This document shows, in pieces, positions 1 to 12,955 of a DNA stretch of 64,000 nucleotides (position 1 is its first letter; each line of letters opens with the position of its first letter). The DNA comes from Echinarachnius parma (taxonomy: Eukaryota; Echinodermata; Echinoidea; Clypeasteroida; Echinarachniidae). The notes under the pieces are model-generated. The model searched no databases. It had not been told where the DNA came from and worked only from the letters and a program-made list of their open reading frames with translations. The translations under genes and the position numbers were made by a program. The stretch covers positions 1-64,000 of the forward strand of contig JBAMJV010011037.1 of NCBI GenBank assembly GCA_037951105.1. Direction: 5' to 3'.

Positions 1-1260
1 CAATGTTTGTATTTGTTTTCAGATTATAGAAATAAAATCAGATTACTTTGGGGGATTCTCCCCATCTATGTTCTTCCCCATCATTTAGTTTAACCATGTT
101 AACAGTCATATTTACAATGGTTTTCAATATTTTCATATAGTAGAGTTTTAAAGGGAATAAGGGTTACTTTGTTTTCTTCAATGAGTATGTCATATGCATC
201 TCGATTGTAAAGAATAATTTTCAAATGTATTCATATTATCAATATCATTATCATGTTGTCTCCCTTGTTTTTTCTATCGCCTTTGTCGGGTTGTTTATTA
301 TCATTAATGTTTCCCGGAAACGTTGTATAGTAATTCCTATTCGCCATAATTATATAAATGTTTCCATTATGCAGATTGTTTATTATCTTCATTCGGGGAA
401 ATCGTCAAAAGATTGATCAAAAGATTCGAATCAATTGCAATGTGAAACAAAGACAGTGCAGAATATGGAATTTGTCTACAAGTAAATGTTGAATTATAGT
501 CACTAATAAATAATTGGTCTTCCGTAAATGTTTCTTTACATCTTGATTGTACAGTGTGTTGTTACATTCGATGTCTTTCGATCCTGCACTTAAGACCTTG
601 CAAGAGAGGTTATCGTGGATATGCATGATGCCAAGTAGCCTGACAAGGAAATGGACAATAACCATGATGACAGGGGACCGGAATCATTACAAACTATCGG
701 ATATTATCAGAATTATCAACCTTATTATTCAATCTAACCGTTCCAGTACTGGTCAAAAAATGTAACACACACTAATAATAAGTGAAGTGTGCATTCTAGA
801 AAGTCGATTATATTTTCTCGCATTTTAAATCTCGCGACATAACATTGCAGCCATGAACGTTATGAGCATATCCTATATCCTTGTTATGAGGGCCCATGAC
901 GTATAGGACCCATCATTGTCGGCATAATTAGCGGAAGATAATCCCAAGGAGGTCTTCCCCTGTATATTGCATCGATCTTAAAGTTAATGATCGCTCGTTA
1001 CATGTTAACAACTCTGCAGAATCGAAAGCAGGCCTGGCCATAAAGCTTCTACTCATTGATGTTGCTTCAAATGTCAAAGTTTATGTTTTCAGCACTGGGA
1101 AATATCTGGGCTGAGTGAATACAAATCAAATTAAAAATAACTTCATAACTTTTGGAACCAAACTTCGAGGTTAAAAGGAAAGGAACCTTTAAAATGTATA
1201 GCCTTTGGGACACACATATATACGATTACAAGTTTGGAGATCAGAGGGATGTTGCCTGAC
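1..1260. other. AT-rich intergenic, nothing recognised
   Basis: I see no convincing exon, RNA gene or named repeat here. Open frames are short and lack recognisable protein features. It may be old transposon debris or flanking DNA of a gene outside the window. Confidence 0.5.
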
Positions 1261-1266
1261 CCCTAT

Positions 1267-1286
1267 TGCCCCTACCCCCCCCCCCC

Positions 1287-1317
<31 letters not shown>

Positions 1318-1329
1318 ACACACACACAC
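1267..1329. repeat. poly-C tract followed by (CA)n microsatellite
   Basis: A homopolymer run of more than 30 C passes directly into about 13 CA dinucleotides. Such tracts are usually length-polymorphic. No coding meaning is inferred, although proline and threonine/histidine frames run through it. Confidence 0.9.
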
Positions 1330-4200
1330 TTGGTCTTATATACGCGCCGAAACTCTGTACAAACATCCAGCTGATTTTCAATTAACTTTACTTCAATCAC
1401 ATCAGTGCATCAGTGCGTCAGTCCTCCCTCCTATAGGCCTTCTCATCTAATCGTTCTGTCCTTGGTTGGGTTATAATTAACATTTTGCGAAGATGAATAA
1501 CATGGTATAGGATGGCCCAGTGATGTACGATGTGTACATGTTGTTGATAGATACACAACCACGATGACTGCTCCCTATACCGTATTGGATGGGGTGAGCA
1601 AGCAAGGGGGCACTTGTCTCCCTTCTGTAAAGTATTGCCTCTCAATGCCTATACCCGGGCGTGAGAAGACAGAACAAGAAGTAACTACCACGTGACTGTA
1701 TAAGACACACATTTTAAGGCAGATACATGTATATTTCTGCAATTATAAACAAAATTAAAATTAATAAACAAAGAAAATGTTTGTTCCATACATCAAAATA
1801 AGAAAAATAATGAAATTAGAATAGTTATGCAGTCATAATAATATAAATGTGACAATAAGTTATCTACATTATCATATAAATAAATAAATGCAGTAGACCA
1901 ATCATCTACTAAAATAGTCTATAAAATACTTTCGTTTCTCCTCTCGGCCCCTTGCCTGGCTTGAATCTGGCTACCTCTATACCAGTCTACTGATTGTGTT
2001 ATGTATATATATGATGTGTGCTGACAAACTGTGATTAGTGATGATGTATGTATACATGAATGTTCAATTGGAAGACTCAATTGGTATACTCATTAGAGAT
2101 ACTATTTCACATAAGTCGTAACTTATGAGTGACGGAAGTGTTAGATCTTAACAAGGTAAAAATCATCATCAGCAAAAAAAAAAAAAAAAAAAATTACTAG
2201 CAAACAAATAAACAAATAATCAAGAAAAAACAATAGGGCCTAGTAATGTTAATTTACGCAAGGATTTTCTTCTGTTTACTGATATACTTTATCTTTACCC
2301 AACTTCATGCAAGGCAATTTTACACAAAATATATATGCAATTGGCTCACATCTCTAGATTCAAATATAATAATATTGACTTATTTGTTTACATAATTATT
2401 TAAATAAACTATTAATTGATTTACCCAAACCTCAAGTTTTTCAAGAGGTTCAGAAGTCCATAGGTGACACAGTTTGGATGTATTATGGATATTTTGTTGA
2501 CAATGCTTATCGGAAGATATACATTTAAAACCCGCTAACATGCTAATGTGCTGATATGGTTGAATTGTATTCTTAATTTAATATCAAGTACCACACGTAA
2601 TGTTTAAAAGGATGGAACGTTGCTTTAATTTGCATAATGAGTGTATAGTTCATGTAATATGTATTGATATCTAATATTTCCAGTGTTATGAGATACGACT
2701 TGTATGATGTCCTTATTAACATTGAAATACTGCGACATTGAGCGGTTAGGCCAACATGTCAGTCCCTCTAAGTGCCATGCACGATAAACATGATATAAAT
2801 AACACCTTGATCCAAGTCCATATCCATATGCACACCCATAGATAGATGCGGTAATGAACATGTTGGACTATACTCAGACAGGTTCTATATACAAATATGA
2901 CAAAACAATTTCGAAATTATACACTTTCATTGAAATAAAATTAGTTCACCATTATGTATTTTAATGATAGATAATCATCAGAATTGTATTATTCCTAACA
3001 CTGAGTATCCATGAGCAAGGAGGAGGCGGGGAGTGGTGAGGCAAGTTGTTGTACGTGCTCTGCCTGTTCAAAATATTAGAATGAGTATAATGAATGTGTA
3101 CATGTATCTGCAAGATAAGAATCTTTAGGATTGAAGTAGGCAGATTAACCCGAAGAAGAAGAAGAAAAAGAAGAATGTCTTAATCCCAGTATGGACGAGT
3201 GCCACCTAGGGCTTGCCCCCCCCCCCCCCCCCACACCCCCTCCCCCTTGTTGTGTATCAATGCTACTAATATTCGTTTTCCTTACTGCTCTTGGGTCGCC
3301 TCCCAATAATACTTGTACAAAAAATAGGACGGGAATATATATATTCCAATGCCAAAATCTAATTTGCCTTGGCATAATTATGGCCGAACGCGATGTAATG
3401 TATATGTTTTGTATACATACCGATAATGGACGTGCAGCAGGGGGTTTATGTAACAGTTATACTATATGTTTTGATATTACGTGTACATTATATAACAGTA
3501 TGAGACGATTAAATATAATAAGGAGTGTATGGCTTCAGGGATAATGTTTCCATTCGCACTGAACAGGGACTAATTTAATAACCCTGTAAGAACTGAAAAA
3601 TACAACCACTTGAATTCATCTTGAACATAATTATATCATATACGAGGAAGGAGTATTACGAGGTAAGTCGGATGTATTTAATCTCCAACCATCTAGTACT
3701 ATAACTCCATGCTCAGACAATGATCGTTTGAGTAGCTACGAGAAAGTTACTCAACGCCCAATGTAATTGATGTTCACATTCATCATGACTGTACAATTCT
3801 TCTACAGTTCAATCAATAATATTGTAACATAATGTCAAAAGCTATCGTGAGAGGAATTATCATAATATTGATATATGCAGCCTACAGCTAGAAAGGGTCA
3901 TTATTGTTCATCATGGTACATACTTTATTGGCGAAATTGCATGAAAATAATGGGCTATATTTGAATGACTCATAGCCCCATATAGTGGTAACTGCATTAA
4001 TTATATATAGCGGCATTTTATCTCTCAACACCATCAATGTTCATACCGTTTGTTTCTTTATATTGTACTTTGACACAAGGGCATGCTCTTTCCTTTGATT
4101 TAATTTGAAGAAAAAAAGATACAACACAACTGAATGAAAAATGTAAACGTACGTTCTGCAGTTCAAACCTAAAGTTCATACTGTGTGTTTTGTACATGAC
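1330..4200. other. intergenic DNA with simple-sequence tracts only
   Basis: This is AT-rich sequence with a poly-A run near 2,175-2,193, a GAA-rich patch near 3,150-3,175 and a C-run near 3,218-3,232. No exon with family similarity was recognised on either strand. Confidence 0.5.
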
Positions 4201-4202
4201 CA

Positions 4203-4278
4203 TAGGCGTACCCATGGGGGGGGGGGGGGGGGGGGGGGCTTCAACACCCCCTTGAAAAAATCCTGGGTACGCTAGTGC
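4203..4278. mobile_element. very short hAT-like MITE with poly-G core
   Basis: The left end reads TAGGCGTACCCATGG and the right end CTGGGTACGCTAGTG. These are near inverted complements and resemble the CAGTGGCGTA-type ends of hAT transposons. The core is a run of over 20 G. The element is about 75 bp with no coding capacity. The family is assigned from the ends alone. Confidence 0.5.
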
Positions 4279-4949
4279 ACATGACTAAAAACAATGAACA
4301 ACGCAGTGAAGAGTATACCGTGAATATTATTTGGACTATACATGTACAGCTGTACGAGGTGGGGGCTAGGGGGGTGTAGCCCACTCAGAGTTTAGAAAGG
4401 TCAATATTCGAGCAGAATGCACCTCAAATTCAGTCAAAACCATGTCATATACTTCGCACAAAATCAAATCATGTAATATTATTCGGGCAAACCTTATATG
4501 TCACATCCAGGCGAAATCATTTTCGGGAAGCTAATGGATGAACCCCCCCCCCCCATTTTTTTTTTGCTTGTCAGTAAAACTGGAATTCATTATTCGGGCA
4601 AATGACCTCGCCCCCTGAAAAAAGGGAAAAGGTGCCTTTACTTTCATGTACTGAAGTATTATATGTAGTCAATATTTCATATATTCATATGCGTATTGTT
4701 TGGCAAGGGATAAGGGATAAGGGTAAAATCACATTGCTTTAATCAAGCACACACACCAGAAACCAACCCATCCTAATTAAATGTAACAACTTTAGTGCAG
4801 AAAAGCTATTCCCTGTCTAATGTTTCCATTTTAACCATTGTTTAGTCTCTTTTTGAATAGTCCTGGAATCACTCCTTCAACTGCTTTACATGAATCCCGT
4901 CACACTGTACCAGTATGCTTGCTAGTTTTGAACATGTTTGAGCCTGCCA

Positions 4950-5610
4950 ATCTGAGCAGACAGCGGCCACACTGCCTCATCAGCCATTCTAGCAGACAGC
5001 AGCCACACTGCCTCATCAGCCATGTTAGCAGACTGCAGCCACACTGCCTCATCAGCCATGCTAGCAGACAGCGGCCACACTGCCTCATCAGCCATGCTAG
5101 CAGACAGCGGCCACACTGCCTCATCAGCCATGCTAGCAGACAGCGGCCACACTGCCTCATCAGCCATGCTAGCAGACAGCAGCCACACTGCCTCATCAGC
5201 CATGCTAGCAGACAGCGGCCACACTGCCTCATCAGCCATGCTAGCAGACAGCGGCCACACTGCCTCATCAGCCATGCTAGCAGACAGCGGCCACACTGCC
5301 TCATCAGCCATTCTAGCAGACAGCGGCAACACTGCCTCATCAGCCATTCTAGCAGACAGCGGCCACACTGCCTCATCAGCCATGCTAGCAGACAGCGCCC
5401 ACACTGCCTCATCAGCCATGCTAGCAGACAGCGCAACACTGCCTCATCAGCCATGCTAGCAGACAGCGGCCACACTGCCTCATCAGCCATGCTAGCAGAC
5501 AGCGGCCACACTGCCTCATCAGCCATGCTAGCAGACAGCGGCCACACTGCCTCATCAGCCATTCTAGCAGACAGCGGCAACACTGCCTCATCAGCCATGC
5601 TAGCAGACGT
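4950..5610. repeat. 36-bp minisatellite, about 18 copies
   Basis: The unit contains CACACTGCCTCATCAGCC followed by ATGCTAGCAGACAGCGGC. Copies differ by single substitutions (ATG/ATT, CGG/CAG), and one copy has lost a base near 5,432. Because 36 is divisible by 3 and the unit has no stop, long frames of 12-residue repeats are open on both strands. I see no splice sites or family match and treat it as non-coding. Confidence 0.9.
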
Positions 5611-5807
5611 GTGACTGATATCGATCATCAGCCGTCAAATCAAACGATGAGTAACAAAATATGACTGTACGGCTGATTTAACTGCTTCACTACCTTGAAC
5701 CTACTAGTGTGCATAAATGAAATGACTCCTAGCTCATTTAGTGTGGAGTGTGTTTACTGTCTCAACATAGATAAGTATGGAAATATTAATCTCACTGATT
5801 CAACATA

Positions 5808-6205
5808 TTTAAAGGGACTTAGTAACATTGTCCAAATCCTCAAAATAAAATTGTAATTCTAGCGGTTCCTTTATACCTTGTTGTATTCGTATTAACAATA
5901 AAATCATGGGACAGCTTTCGGTTTTTCAAATTTCCCTTTCATTACAAAGATATGTATGATTGAAGTATTTAGATAAGAAAATCTCCGGGCGAGATTTTCA
6001 TCCCTGTACAAAGTGAATGCAGTGAGTTGGTGAATATCACCCAATATCACTTTGCATTTTCGCTCATTACTTGGCCATACATTGTCCATTTGACCTGAAA
6101 TTTTCACACAATACCCTGAGGACATATGAGATAACAACAGTATACATTGCATCAACCATTCATCAGTTTTTGCACATCTCAACAAAGTTACTAGATCCCT
6201 TTAAA
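5808..6205. mobile_element. MITE-like element, family 3 (full copy)
   Basis: It starts TTTAAAGGGACTTAGTAAC and ends with the near-complement GTTACTAGATCCCTTTAAA, giving about 398 bp with terminal inverted repeats. There is no transposase. A diverged partial copy lies at about 7,105-7,302 and an inverted fragment at about 37,322-37,374, which supports a dispersed family. Confidence 0.65.
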
Positions 6206-6317
6206 TGTAAAAATGTGATATGAATTTTAAATTGAGGCCATTTTAGTTGTTATCCCTACATGGGCAAGGACAGCAAGGGATTTCATGCCTAAGCTTACGC
6301 AACAAATGTGAATAGGC

Positions 6318-6358
6318 AACACACACACACACACTGTCACACACAAACAGACACACAA
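6318..6358. repeat. (AC)n microsatellite
   Basis: ACACAC tracts interrupted by GTC and AAAC. It is simple sequence with no further structure. Confidence 0.7.
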
Positions 6359-7104
6359 ACTTGTAGTCTTTCTTGCTTTACTTCCAATTATTGCTATCGT
6401 GCATTCATTGTTACACATCCTAAGATGCCCCCACAATAGAACACACTAAACAACTAATTGTTAGTGATAACATTTGAATGTTATACATCTTTAATTCCAT
6501 CTATTCTCTCTCCACTTCACATTTCTGAATTCAATTTACATGGAACAATTGCAGTATAAATGACATCATTCTAGGAAACATTCATCATAACATTAACGTT
6601 AATGTATAACACTCCAGTTATGTGTAGATAATTACACAAACAAGATCCATGATATTTAGCATGATATCAGAGAAGACAATTTAAAACTGGATTCTCTTCA
6701 CATTTTATGAGTTCATGCCAATATGAATTTATGTAATGATGTTAGTGTGTTAGGTAAAACACTATTTGCTACTAGCAAGACTGTGACAAATAAATGCACA
6801 GTAATAAATATTTACTGAACTTACATTCATATCATATTGAATGCATTGACGAAGCAAATTATTTGTACAAATATTAATTTGAAGCCTCACCCTTGTTTGA
6901 AATACAACTTCACCATTCATATGAAAAGTACAACATTAAGCAGTATAAATACTTTGGCCCACTGCTAACATATTCAAAATATGTAATTATGAAAATCAAT
7001 TTAAATAAACTAAGACAAATAAATATATAAATAACATGACAACTTTACTCTGTCACAATACATTGTAAATGCATGTAGCATAACCACAACCTACTGTTCA
7101 AATA

Positions 7105-7302
7105 AAAGGAATCTAGTAACATTGTCCAAATCCACAAATCTTACTTAGAAACATGGAACCGATTTTTTTTCTTTCTTAAATTTTCCCTTTTGTTAAAAAG
7201 ATAATTACAATTGAAGTGTTTGGATTTCTAATTATTCACTAGAAAGTTATACCTGCATACAAAGCCAGAACAATCAGTTAGCAAATTTTAATCACTGTAT
7301 AA
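7105..7302. mobile_element. partial copy of MITE family 3
   Basis: It shares the AATCTAGTAACATTGTCCAA start and several internal blocks with the element at 5,808-6,205, but the right terminus is missing. It is non-coding. Confidence 0.5.
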
Positions 7303-7432
7303 ACATGATTATAATTATTATTAGTATGAAAGTTCATCTAATAGTATTACTTGTGACTCCATGCTTCATATATAATTTTAAACAGTTGATTGCTGAAATA
7401 GTTCATTTCAAAGCATTTGTTGTTAAAGGGAT

Positions 7433-7984
7433 AGTTGAGTTCTGGTAAGGAGAGTACAGTTTTGGTGAAACTGAATTTAAGTAACCAAAACCTGCATCAT
7501 TACATTACAAACTAATAGTTATAACTAGAAAGGAACTCAAAATTACAAATGACGTAGTAAAGATCATGTTATCATTCAAAAAGTGCCGTTAAAACGTAAG
7601 AGGGCGCTCTCTAAACACTCATCGGTTTCAACCATTTTGAATAAAATATTGTGCATGTGATGTTTTGTTGAAATAGTGATTAGATAGAGAAATAACCAAC
7701 AACTATTTAAATACCTATTTTGTAACTTTTTGAAAAGAGGAAGCATTTTTACAAAGTTTTTAACGGCTGGTTCAAAATTCTCTAATAAACCTGGGGCCCC
7801 AGCTTTATTACAAATTGTTATATTTATGGATATTTCAGCCATCTCTGAACCGATTTTGATTAAACAAAGATGATTGTATTATTTAAATATTATGCTCTTT
7901 CAAATTTTACACTCAGTTTTTCATTACCTCACAAGCAAACAAAGTAGTCTAGCCCTCTCTACCAAAACTCAACTATCCCTTTAA
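7433..7984. mobile_element. TTAA-flanked MITE, family 1 (full copy)
   Basis: It begins TTAAAGGGATAGTTGAGTT and ends with the inverse AACTCAACTATCCCTTTAA. The roughly 550-bp body is AT-rich with a GGGGCCCCA patch in the middle and no open frame of note. Related copies lie at 11,160-11,555, 36,589-37,134, 39,958-40,388, 46,465-47,035 and 49,555-49,880. TTAA at both ends fits a Kolobok- or piggyBac-type non-autonomous element; which one is undecided. Confidence 0.75.
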
Positions 7985-8622
7985 CTTTGTTACATTTACA
8001 GAGTGAGAAGGATGTTCAGTCGATTTGGGCTTAAATTGAGTTATGCAGACCATCCTGCAGGTAGAGAGCCTTCTGTATGTGATGCCAACTTTTGGGATAA
8101 AATCATTTCTCATTTTGGGAATATAAAAACAACATTTGGTTTCCACACTTTAAGCATTACAATCCACAAATGTACAAGTAATTTGAATGCCCTTCTCTTT
8201 CTAAACCAAAGATATAATCATACTGTTGGCAATTACAGCAATGTATAGTTTTTGTTTGAAATGTTACATAAAATGGCTGTTTAGCTTTAAAATAGATATT
8301 TGGTGTTGATCTCCCAAAGTACATACATGTAGGTCAACTGGTTTCATATTGGTTAAAGTGGATATTTGACATGTTAAAAACTAAGTTGACATGAACAGCA
8401 CAAACAACGGGTAGCTGAAAGTAGTGCAATGTCAACATGATCTGGCAGAGTGGCTACAGGATGTGCGTTGATTGACTTCCTCATCAAAACATCATGCAGC
8501 CATGCAACCAGGGAGAAACTAACAAAGTCATTAAACAGTTCTCTATATCAAATTAGTATTAACCTATTTCATATACAGGAACCATGTGAGCATGTATGAA
8601 GTATGTGGTAAGTACAATATAC

Positions 8623-9200
8623 GGGCAATTCCACGAAAAATGTCACCCAAGGATGGAAAAATGAAACTCATGGGACAGCCTTGATAACTACTGGATAGTA
8701 ATGAGGAAGGACCATATTTTGATGACTAAAGGAAAAAAGTGTGAAATTCAATGCAGAATATTTTTTTTTTGGCCATTGAAGTTGGGACAAAAATTGTATG
8801 TATTACCCCCAAAAATGATGAAATTTGCATCCGTTTTTGTGAAATAAAATTTTAAAATATGGATCACTTCAGAACAATAATTCTACTTCTAATGTCTTGT
8901 TTATGCTTTGTTTTAACATCATAGAAAAGGAAATTGTGTAAAAATCTTTACTTTTTGAAAACTGTTATTGGATAAAATCTTGATTCTTACAACATTGATG
9001 TGTAATGTCCGTGACGTTTTAGATATAAAAGTTTTTGTAGAAGCAGAAGTCCTAATTCAATTTAATTCAAAATTCATTTGCAAAGTTAGAATGTTATATC
9101 ATAAAGTATATCAAGAGCATTTACTAAAATATTTGATGGCTTGTCCAGAATGGCGTCACGGACATTACGTCACGGCTGCGTCACGGACATTACATACACA
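8623..9200. mobile_element. GGGCAATTCCACG-type dispersed element
   Basis: It starts with GGGCAATTCCACG, the same 13 bases found at 63,492-63,504. It contains GTAATGTCCGTGACG near 9,002 and its inverse CGTCACGGACATTAC at about 9,154 and 9,179. It resembles a transposon fragment without coding capacity. The boundaries are approximate. Confidence 0.5.
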
Positions 9201-10221
9201 GTGAAAAGTATAAAAAAGCAGAGCAAAAAAATATCAAGCATTATTTTCTTATGTAAATGCTACTTTAGCCAAGAAATAAGATAATCCCAAGTAACAGGGG
9301 GACTACTACCTTCCTGGTTCAAGTTTTAATAAATTGTATCGTTAATCAGATAGTGAACTTTGAGTCAGTACTCTGAACTATTTATAAAAATAAATTCCTT
9401 GCTTAATTTGAACATGCATGTCTCAATAATCAATAAAGACTTGACTATAACTTACTGGGAGGAGAAAGAGATGGTTAAATCTCATATAGTATGATCAAAT
9501 TGCAAAAATTATACTCTTAGTCCATGATTTTCCATGTGTTATGCCCATGATGGTGCAACTTTTTTTAGATTTTATAATTTTTTGGCACAAAACAGCATTG
9601 TACCTCATTAAAAATGTATAATTTTTTTTTTAATAGTTGAACATTTGGTTTACTGCACATTATGTTGAAAAATTTCAAATTTTACAATAATTTTGGAAAA
9701 ACTTATTAATATTTTTTAAATAATTTTTTGCTAATTGAAAAAAAAATTGAAATACAATTTTTGTTCTCAAAACTGTTTGATTACATATAGAAAATATTTG
9801 AATACAATAAAACAAGAAATTAAAGTGACCACAACTTTATGTTTGTATCTTAATTGTGCTGTTCTGGCTCTTCCTACTAAATTCTGCAATGCCCGTTGGC
9901 TATGAGCTAAATTACTGATCTGCAGCATGTAATAGACCATCTTATAGGAAAGGGGAGGGAAGGGGTGGCAATGGTAGCCTTTATAACCAGCTCTATTACA
10001 GTACACTGTGAGTGACCCTAAATATCACCTTTAAAAGGGTTATCATCATCTAACCTGCTTGGTTATTTTGTTTCAAAGTTTGTGAATTCATCTTGTATGT
10101 TACTTGTGAACTCAAAGCATTGCCCTATCCTGCAATGTCGCATCACTTCCTATCAATGGCCCAGACATCTTGCACATCCACAGGTGCAGTCTCTGCTCCT
10201 AATCACATCACAATCCTCATC
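9201..10221. other. YEATS2 3' flank / possible 3' UTR
   Basis: This AT-rich sequence lies beyond the YEATS2 stop codon at 10,222 (gene on minus strand). I found no close canonical AATAAA on the minus strand. ATTAAA variants near 9,630 and 9,322 are possible but unsupported. The 3' UTR end is therefore not placed. Confidence 0.4.
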
Positions 10222-12955
10222 TCACTTGGCTTCTTCCTTGGTATCATCTGCTGCCATGGCAACCACTCCAAGGTGTGTGTTTGTAAGGAAGTCACATGAT
10301 GGGCTGGAGGACACTGCCTGGTGGATGTGGAGTGGGAGCACGTCCTCTGGGAACCTATTGGCAGAGAATGGAAGAATATATTTCATAGATACAAATAAAA
10401 TAATTCATGTAGAACACACACAAGAACAACACATTCATAAACAAGCTTTTCAGTTAAACATACAGCAGTTCACTTTCTAAGGGCCAAAAGCCAATGCAAA
10501 GAAAACAGAGCATGTGAAGTGAAGTATACAGTCAAACCTGTTTAGCATAATATATTACTAGTACAATATACATCGCCTTGAGCAACATGTATTTACCCCT
10601 TAGCACTAATGATACTAATATTATTTTTATGAATCTGCAAGATATTTCTAGAAACATACAATTCTATTTTATTGGGTGAAATATATATTTTTGCTATGTA
10701 ATCTTTTTTCCCCTTTTTTCTCCAAACAACACAATGTTGAGAATGTCTGTTGTTCATTATTGATTAGGTGCAAGCTGTATCATCCAACCCCGATATTTCC
10801 TGGAATTCTGAAGCTAGAAAGTAAAACTGAAATATAGTAGCTGGAAATCATGATACATGGCTAATTGGAGCCTTGGTACATGTTGGTGTTCAAATATAAT
10901 CATTTGTAATTTGCAAAGTATCTGAATACAAAACCAAAATCATACAAATACAGATTGGTAGTGAATAAGTGGTAGCAAAACTGACCTGTTATCTTCTCTG
11001 ACTCCATATGCCTTGGAGAATGCACCCCTCAACAGATCATCTGCAAACTGCCTTGTTGCCTACAAGGTGAAAGAAAATAACACCAAATACAAATAACTTG
11101 GTTCCCATACTATATGCCTGGCCCAGAAGTCCATAAACACATCTAAACACACACAAATATTATAATTGTGGGGCCCCACAATTATTTGATAATTTTGAAC
11201 CAGCCGTTAAATTTTTTTTTTAATGCTTCCTCTTTTCCAAAATTTACGAAAGAGGTTTTCAAATGGTCGTTTATTATCTCTCTTTCTAATCACTATTTCA
11301 ACAAAACATCACATGCACAATATTTTATTTAAAATGGTTGAAACCAATAAGTGATTAGAGAGCGCCCTCTTGAGTTTTAACGGCTTTTTAAAATTATAAC
11401 ATGCATTTTACTTAGTCATTTGTAATTTTGTATTCCTTTCGAGCATGGTGGAGTTAAAACTATTAGTTTGTAATGTAATGGTGCAGGTTTTGGTTACTAA
11501 AATTCAGTTTGACCAAAACTGTACTCTCTTTACCAAAACTCAACTATCCCTTTAAGAAAGAAATCTAAGAAAGAAATCTAAGAAAATTGCTTTTACAATC
11601 AAAAGAAAAAAAGCATGATCAAATTTGCTTAAATTAAGGACAAACGGTTTGTTACGCAATTTGTCAGACAGTTTACTTAATTTTAAGCATTTTTTATTGG
11701 ATTCATATTCAACATATAATTCATGAATTCTCTTTGAGATTGTCTCTTTGACAGACAATCGCCAAAGGGGTTTCAGCGCACAGAATGATACCATTAAGGT
11801 AGTTAATGCATAGCATGATGTCATCAGAAATTAAGCATTTCGTCTCATCCGTGCCTCCGCTAAGCCAGTACAATATCATTTATGGAAATAAGGCTTTAGA
11901 CTTTTTCTTATTTTAGCAAATTTGCTTGAGCAATTTGCTTATTAAAGGCAAGTTTTTTTTTTATATTTAAGGAATATAGTATACTATATTTGCTTACACA
12001 AGTAAATTTGAATACAAACATATATTAAAAAAAACTGACTAGAAATATTTTAAATGATTGAAAATGAGCAGAGAAAAATAGACAATATGCCTATAAAAGC
12101 AACATTTCTTAAAAGTTAATGGAATACTGAGTCAGGTTCTTGTAACCAAGGGAGTGGTGTGAATATGGTGGGACGATCTTTCAAACCAAGCAGACATTCT
12201 CAACTGAATCTGATAACTGTGTTCCCTAATCATTAAATGAAGATGATATTTCCCAGAATATTTATAGAATGCATACTCACTGCATAGATGATTTCTTGTA
12301 TGACGGGTGAGAAGGTATCCTCACCCACCTGCACTGGCTTGAAGTGAACGCCAATCTGAGTAAACAAAACACACATTGATGCTTTACATATCAAAATCAT
12401 TGACAAATTTCAACAATGCATAACGTTTAAATTCCATTAAATATATTTTAATGTAGGCATGAATCCAATTGTTATTTTGGTTCGAGGCATTATTCTAGCA
12501 ATTAGAGGGAGTTTAATAACTACTGGATAACTTAGTAAACAGAGATCATACTCGAAATCTACATTTCTGTTGTTATTCATTTCTTGAAATAATACAAACT
12601 GTGGTGTAATAAAAAAGCAAAGTATCCATCCACATCGCAAGAGCAAGAATAAATAGCAATTGAGTGTTGACAAGATTTTTCAGGCATAAAGAGGTCAGAA
12701 TTTCAGATCAGCAAACCTTTTGAGCAGCATCCCTGATATACAGGGCTCCCTCGCTTGGTGGCATAAAGCACTTGAGTTCCTGCTTCTCCTCCCCCTCCGT
12801 CTTGATGTTGAGTCTCTTGGAGGGGTCGCCAGGGGTGATGACATCAATGATGATGTCATCATCTACATCTGGTCTGGTCCTCATGGATGCCTGTGCAGTC
12901 TGTAGTCTGGTGCTCAGGTCATCAGGAGCAGTAAAGGTAGCTTGCTTCAACACAC
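10222..12955 (-). CDS. YEATS2: YEATS2 exons 14-17: KxE-rich segment and C-terminal histone fold
   Basis: Exon 14 (12955-12717) reads [20 protein letters not shown], matching the NIKKEQEEKQEEVKFYLPPT region of human. Exon 15 reads [19 protein letters not shown]. Exon 16 reads [19 protein letters not shown]. Exon 17 reads [16 protein letters not shown] and [12 protein letters not shown], ending [11 protein letters not shown]. This is the histone-fold region that in human pairs with NC2-beta within ATAC. The stop codon is at 10222-10224. Confidence 0.93.

Noticed and set aside
4900-5628. Repeat proteins of 242-258 residues on both strands
   Set aside because: They arise from a stop-free 36-bp minisatellite; no start context, splice sites or family match, and units carry frame-changing indels.
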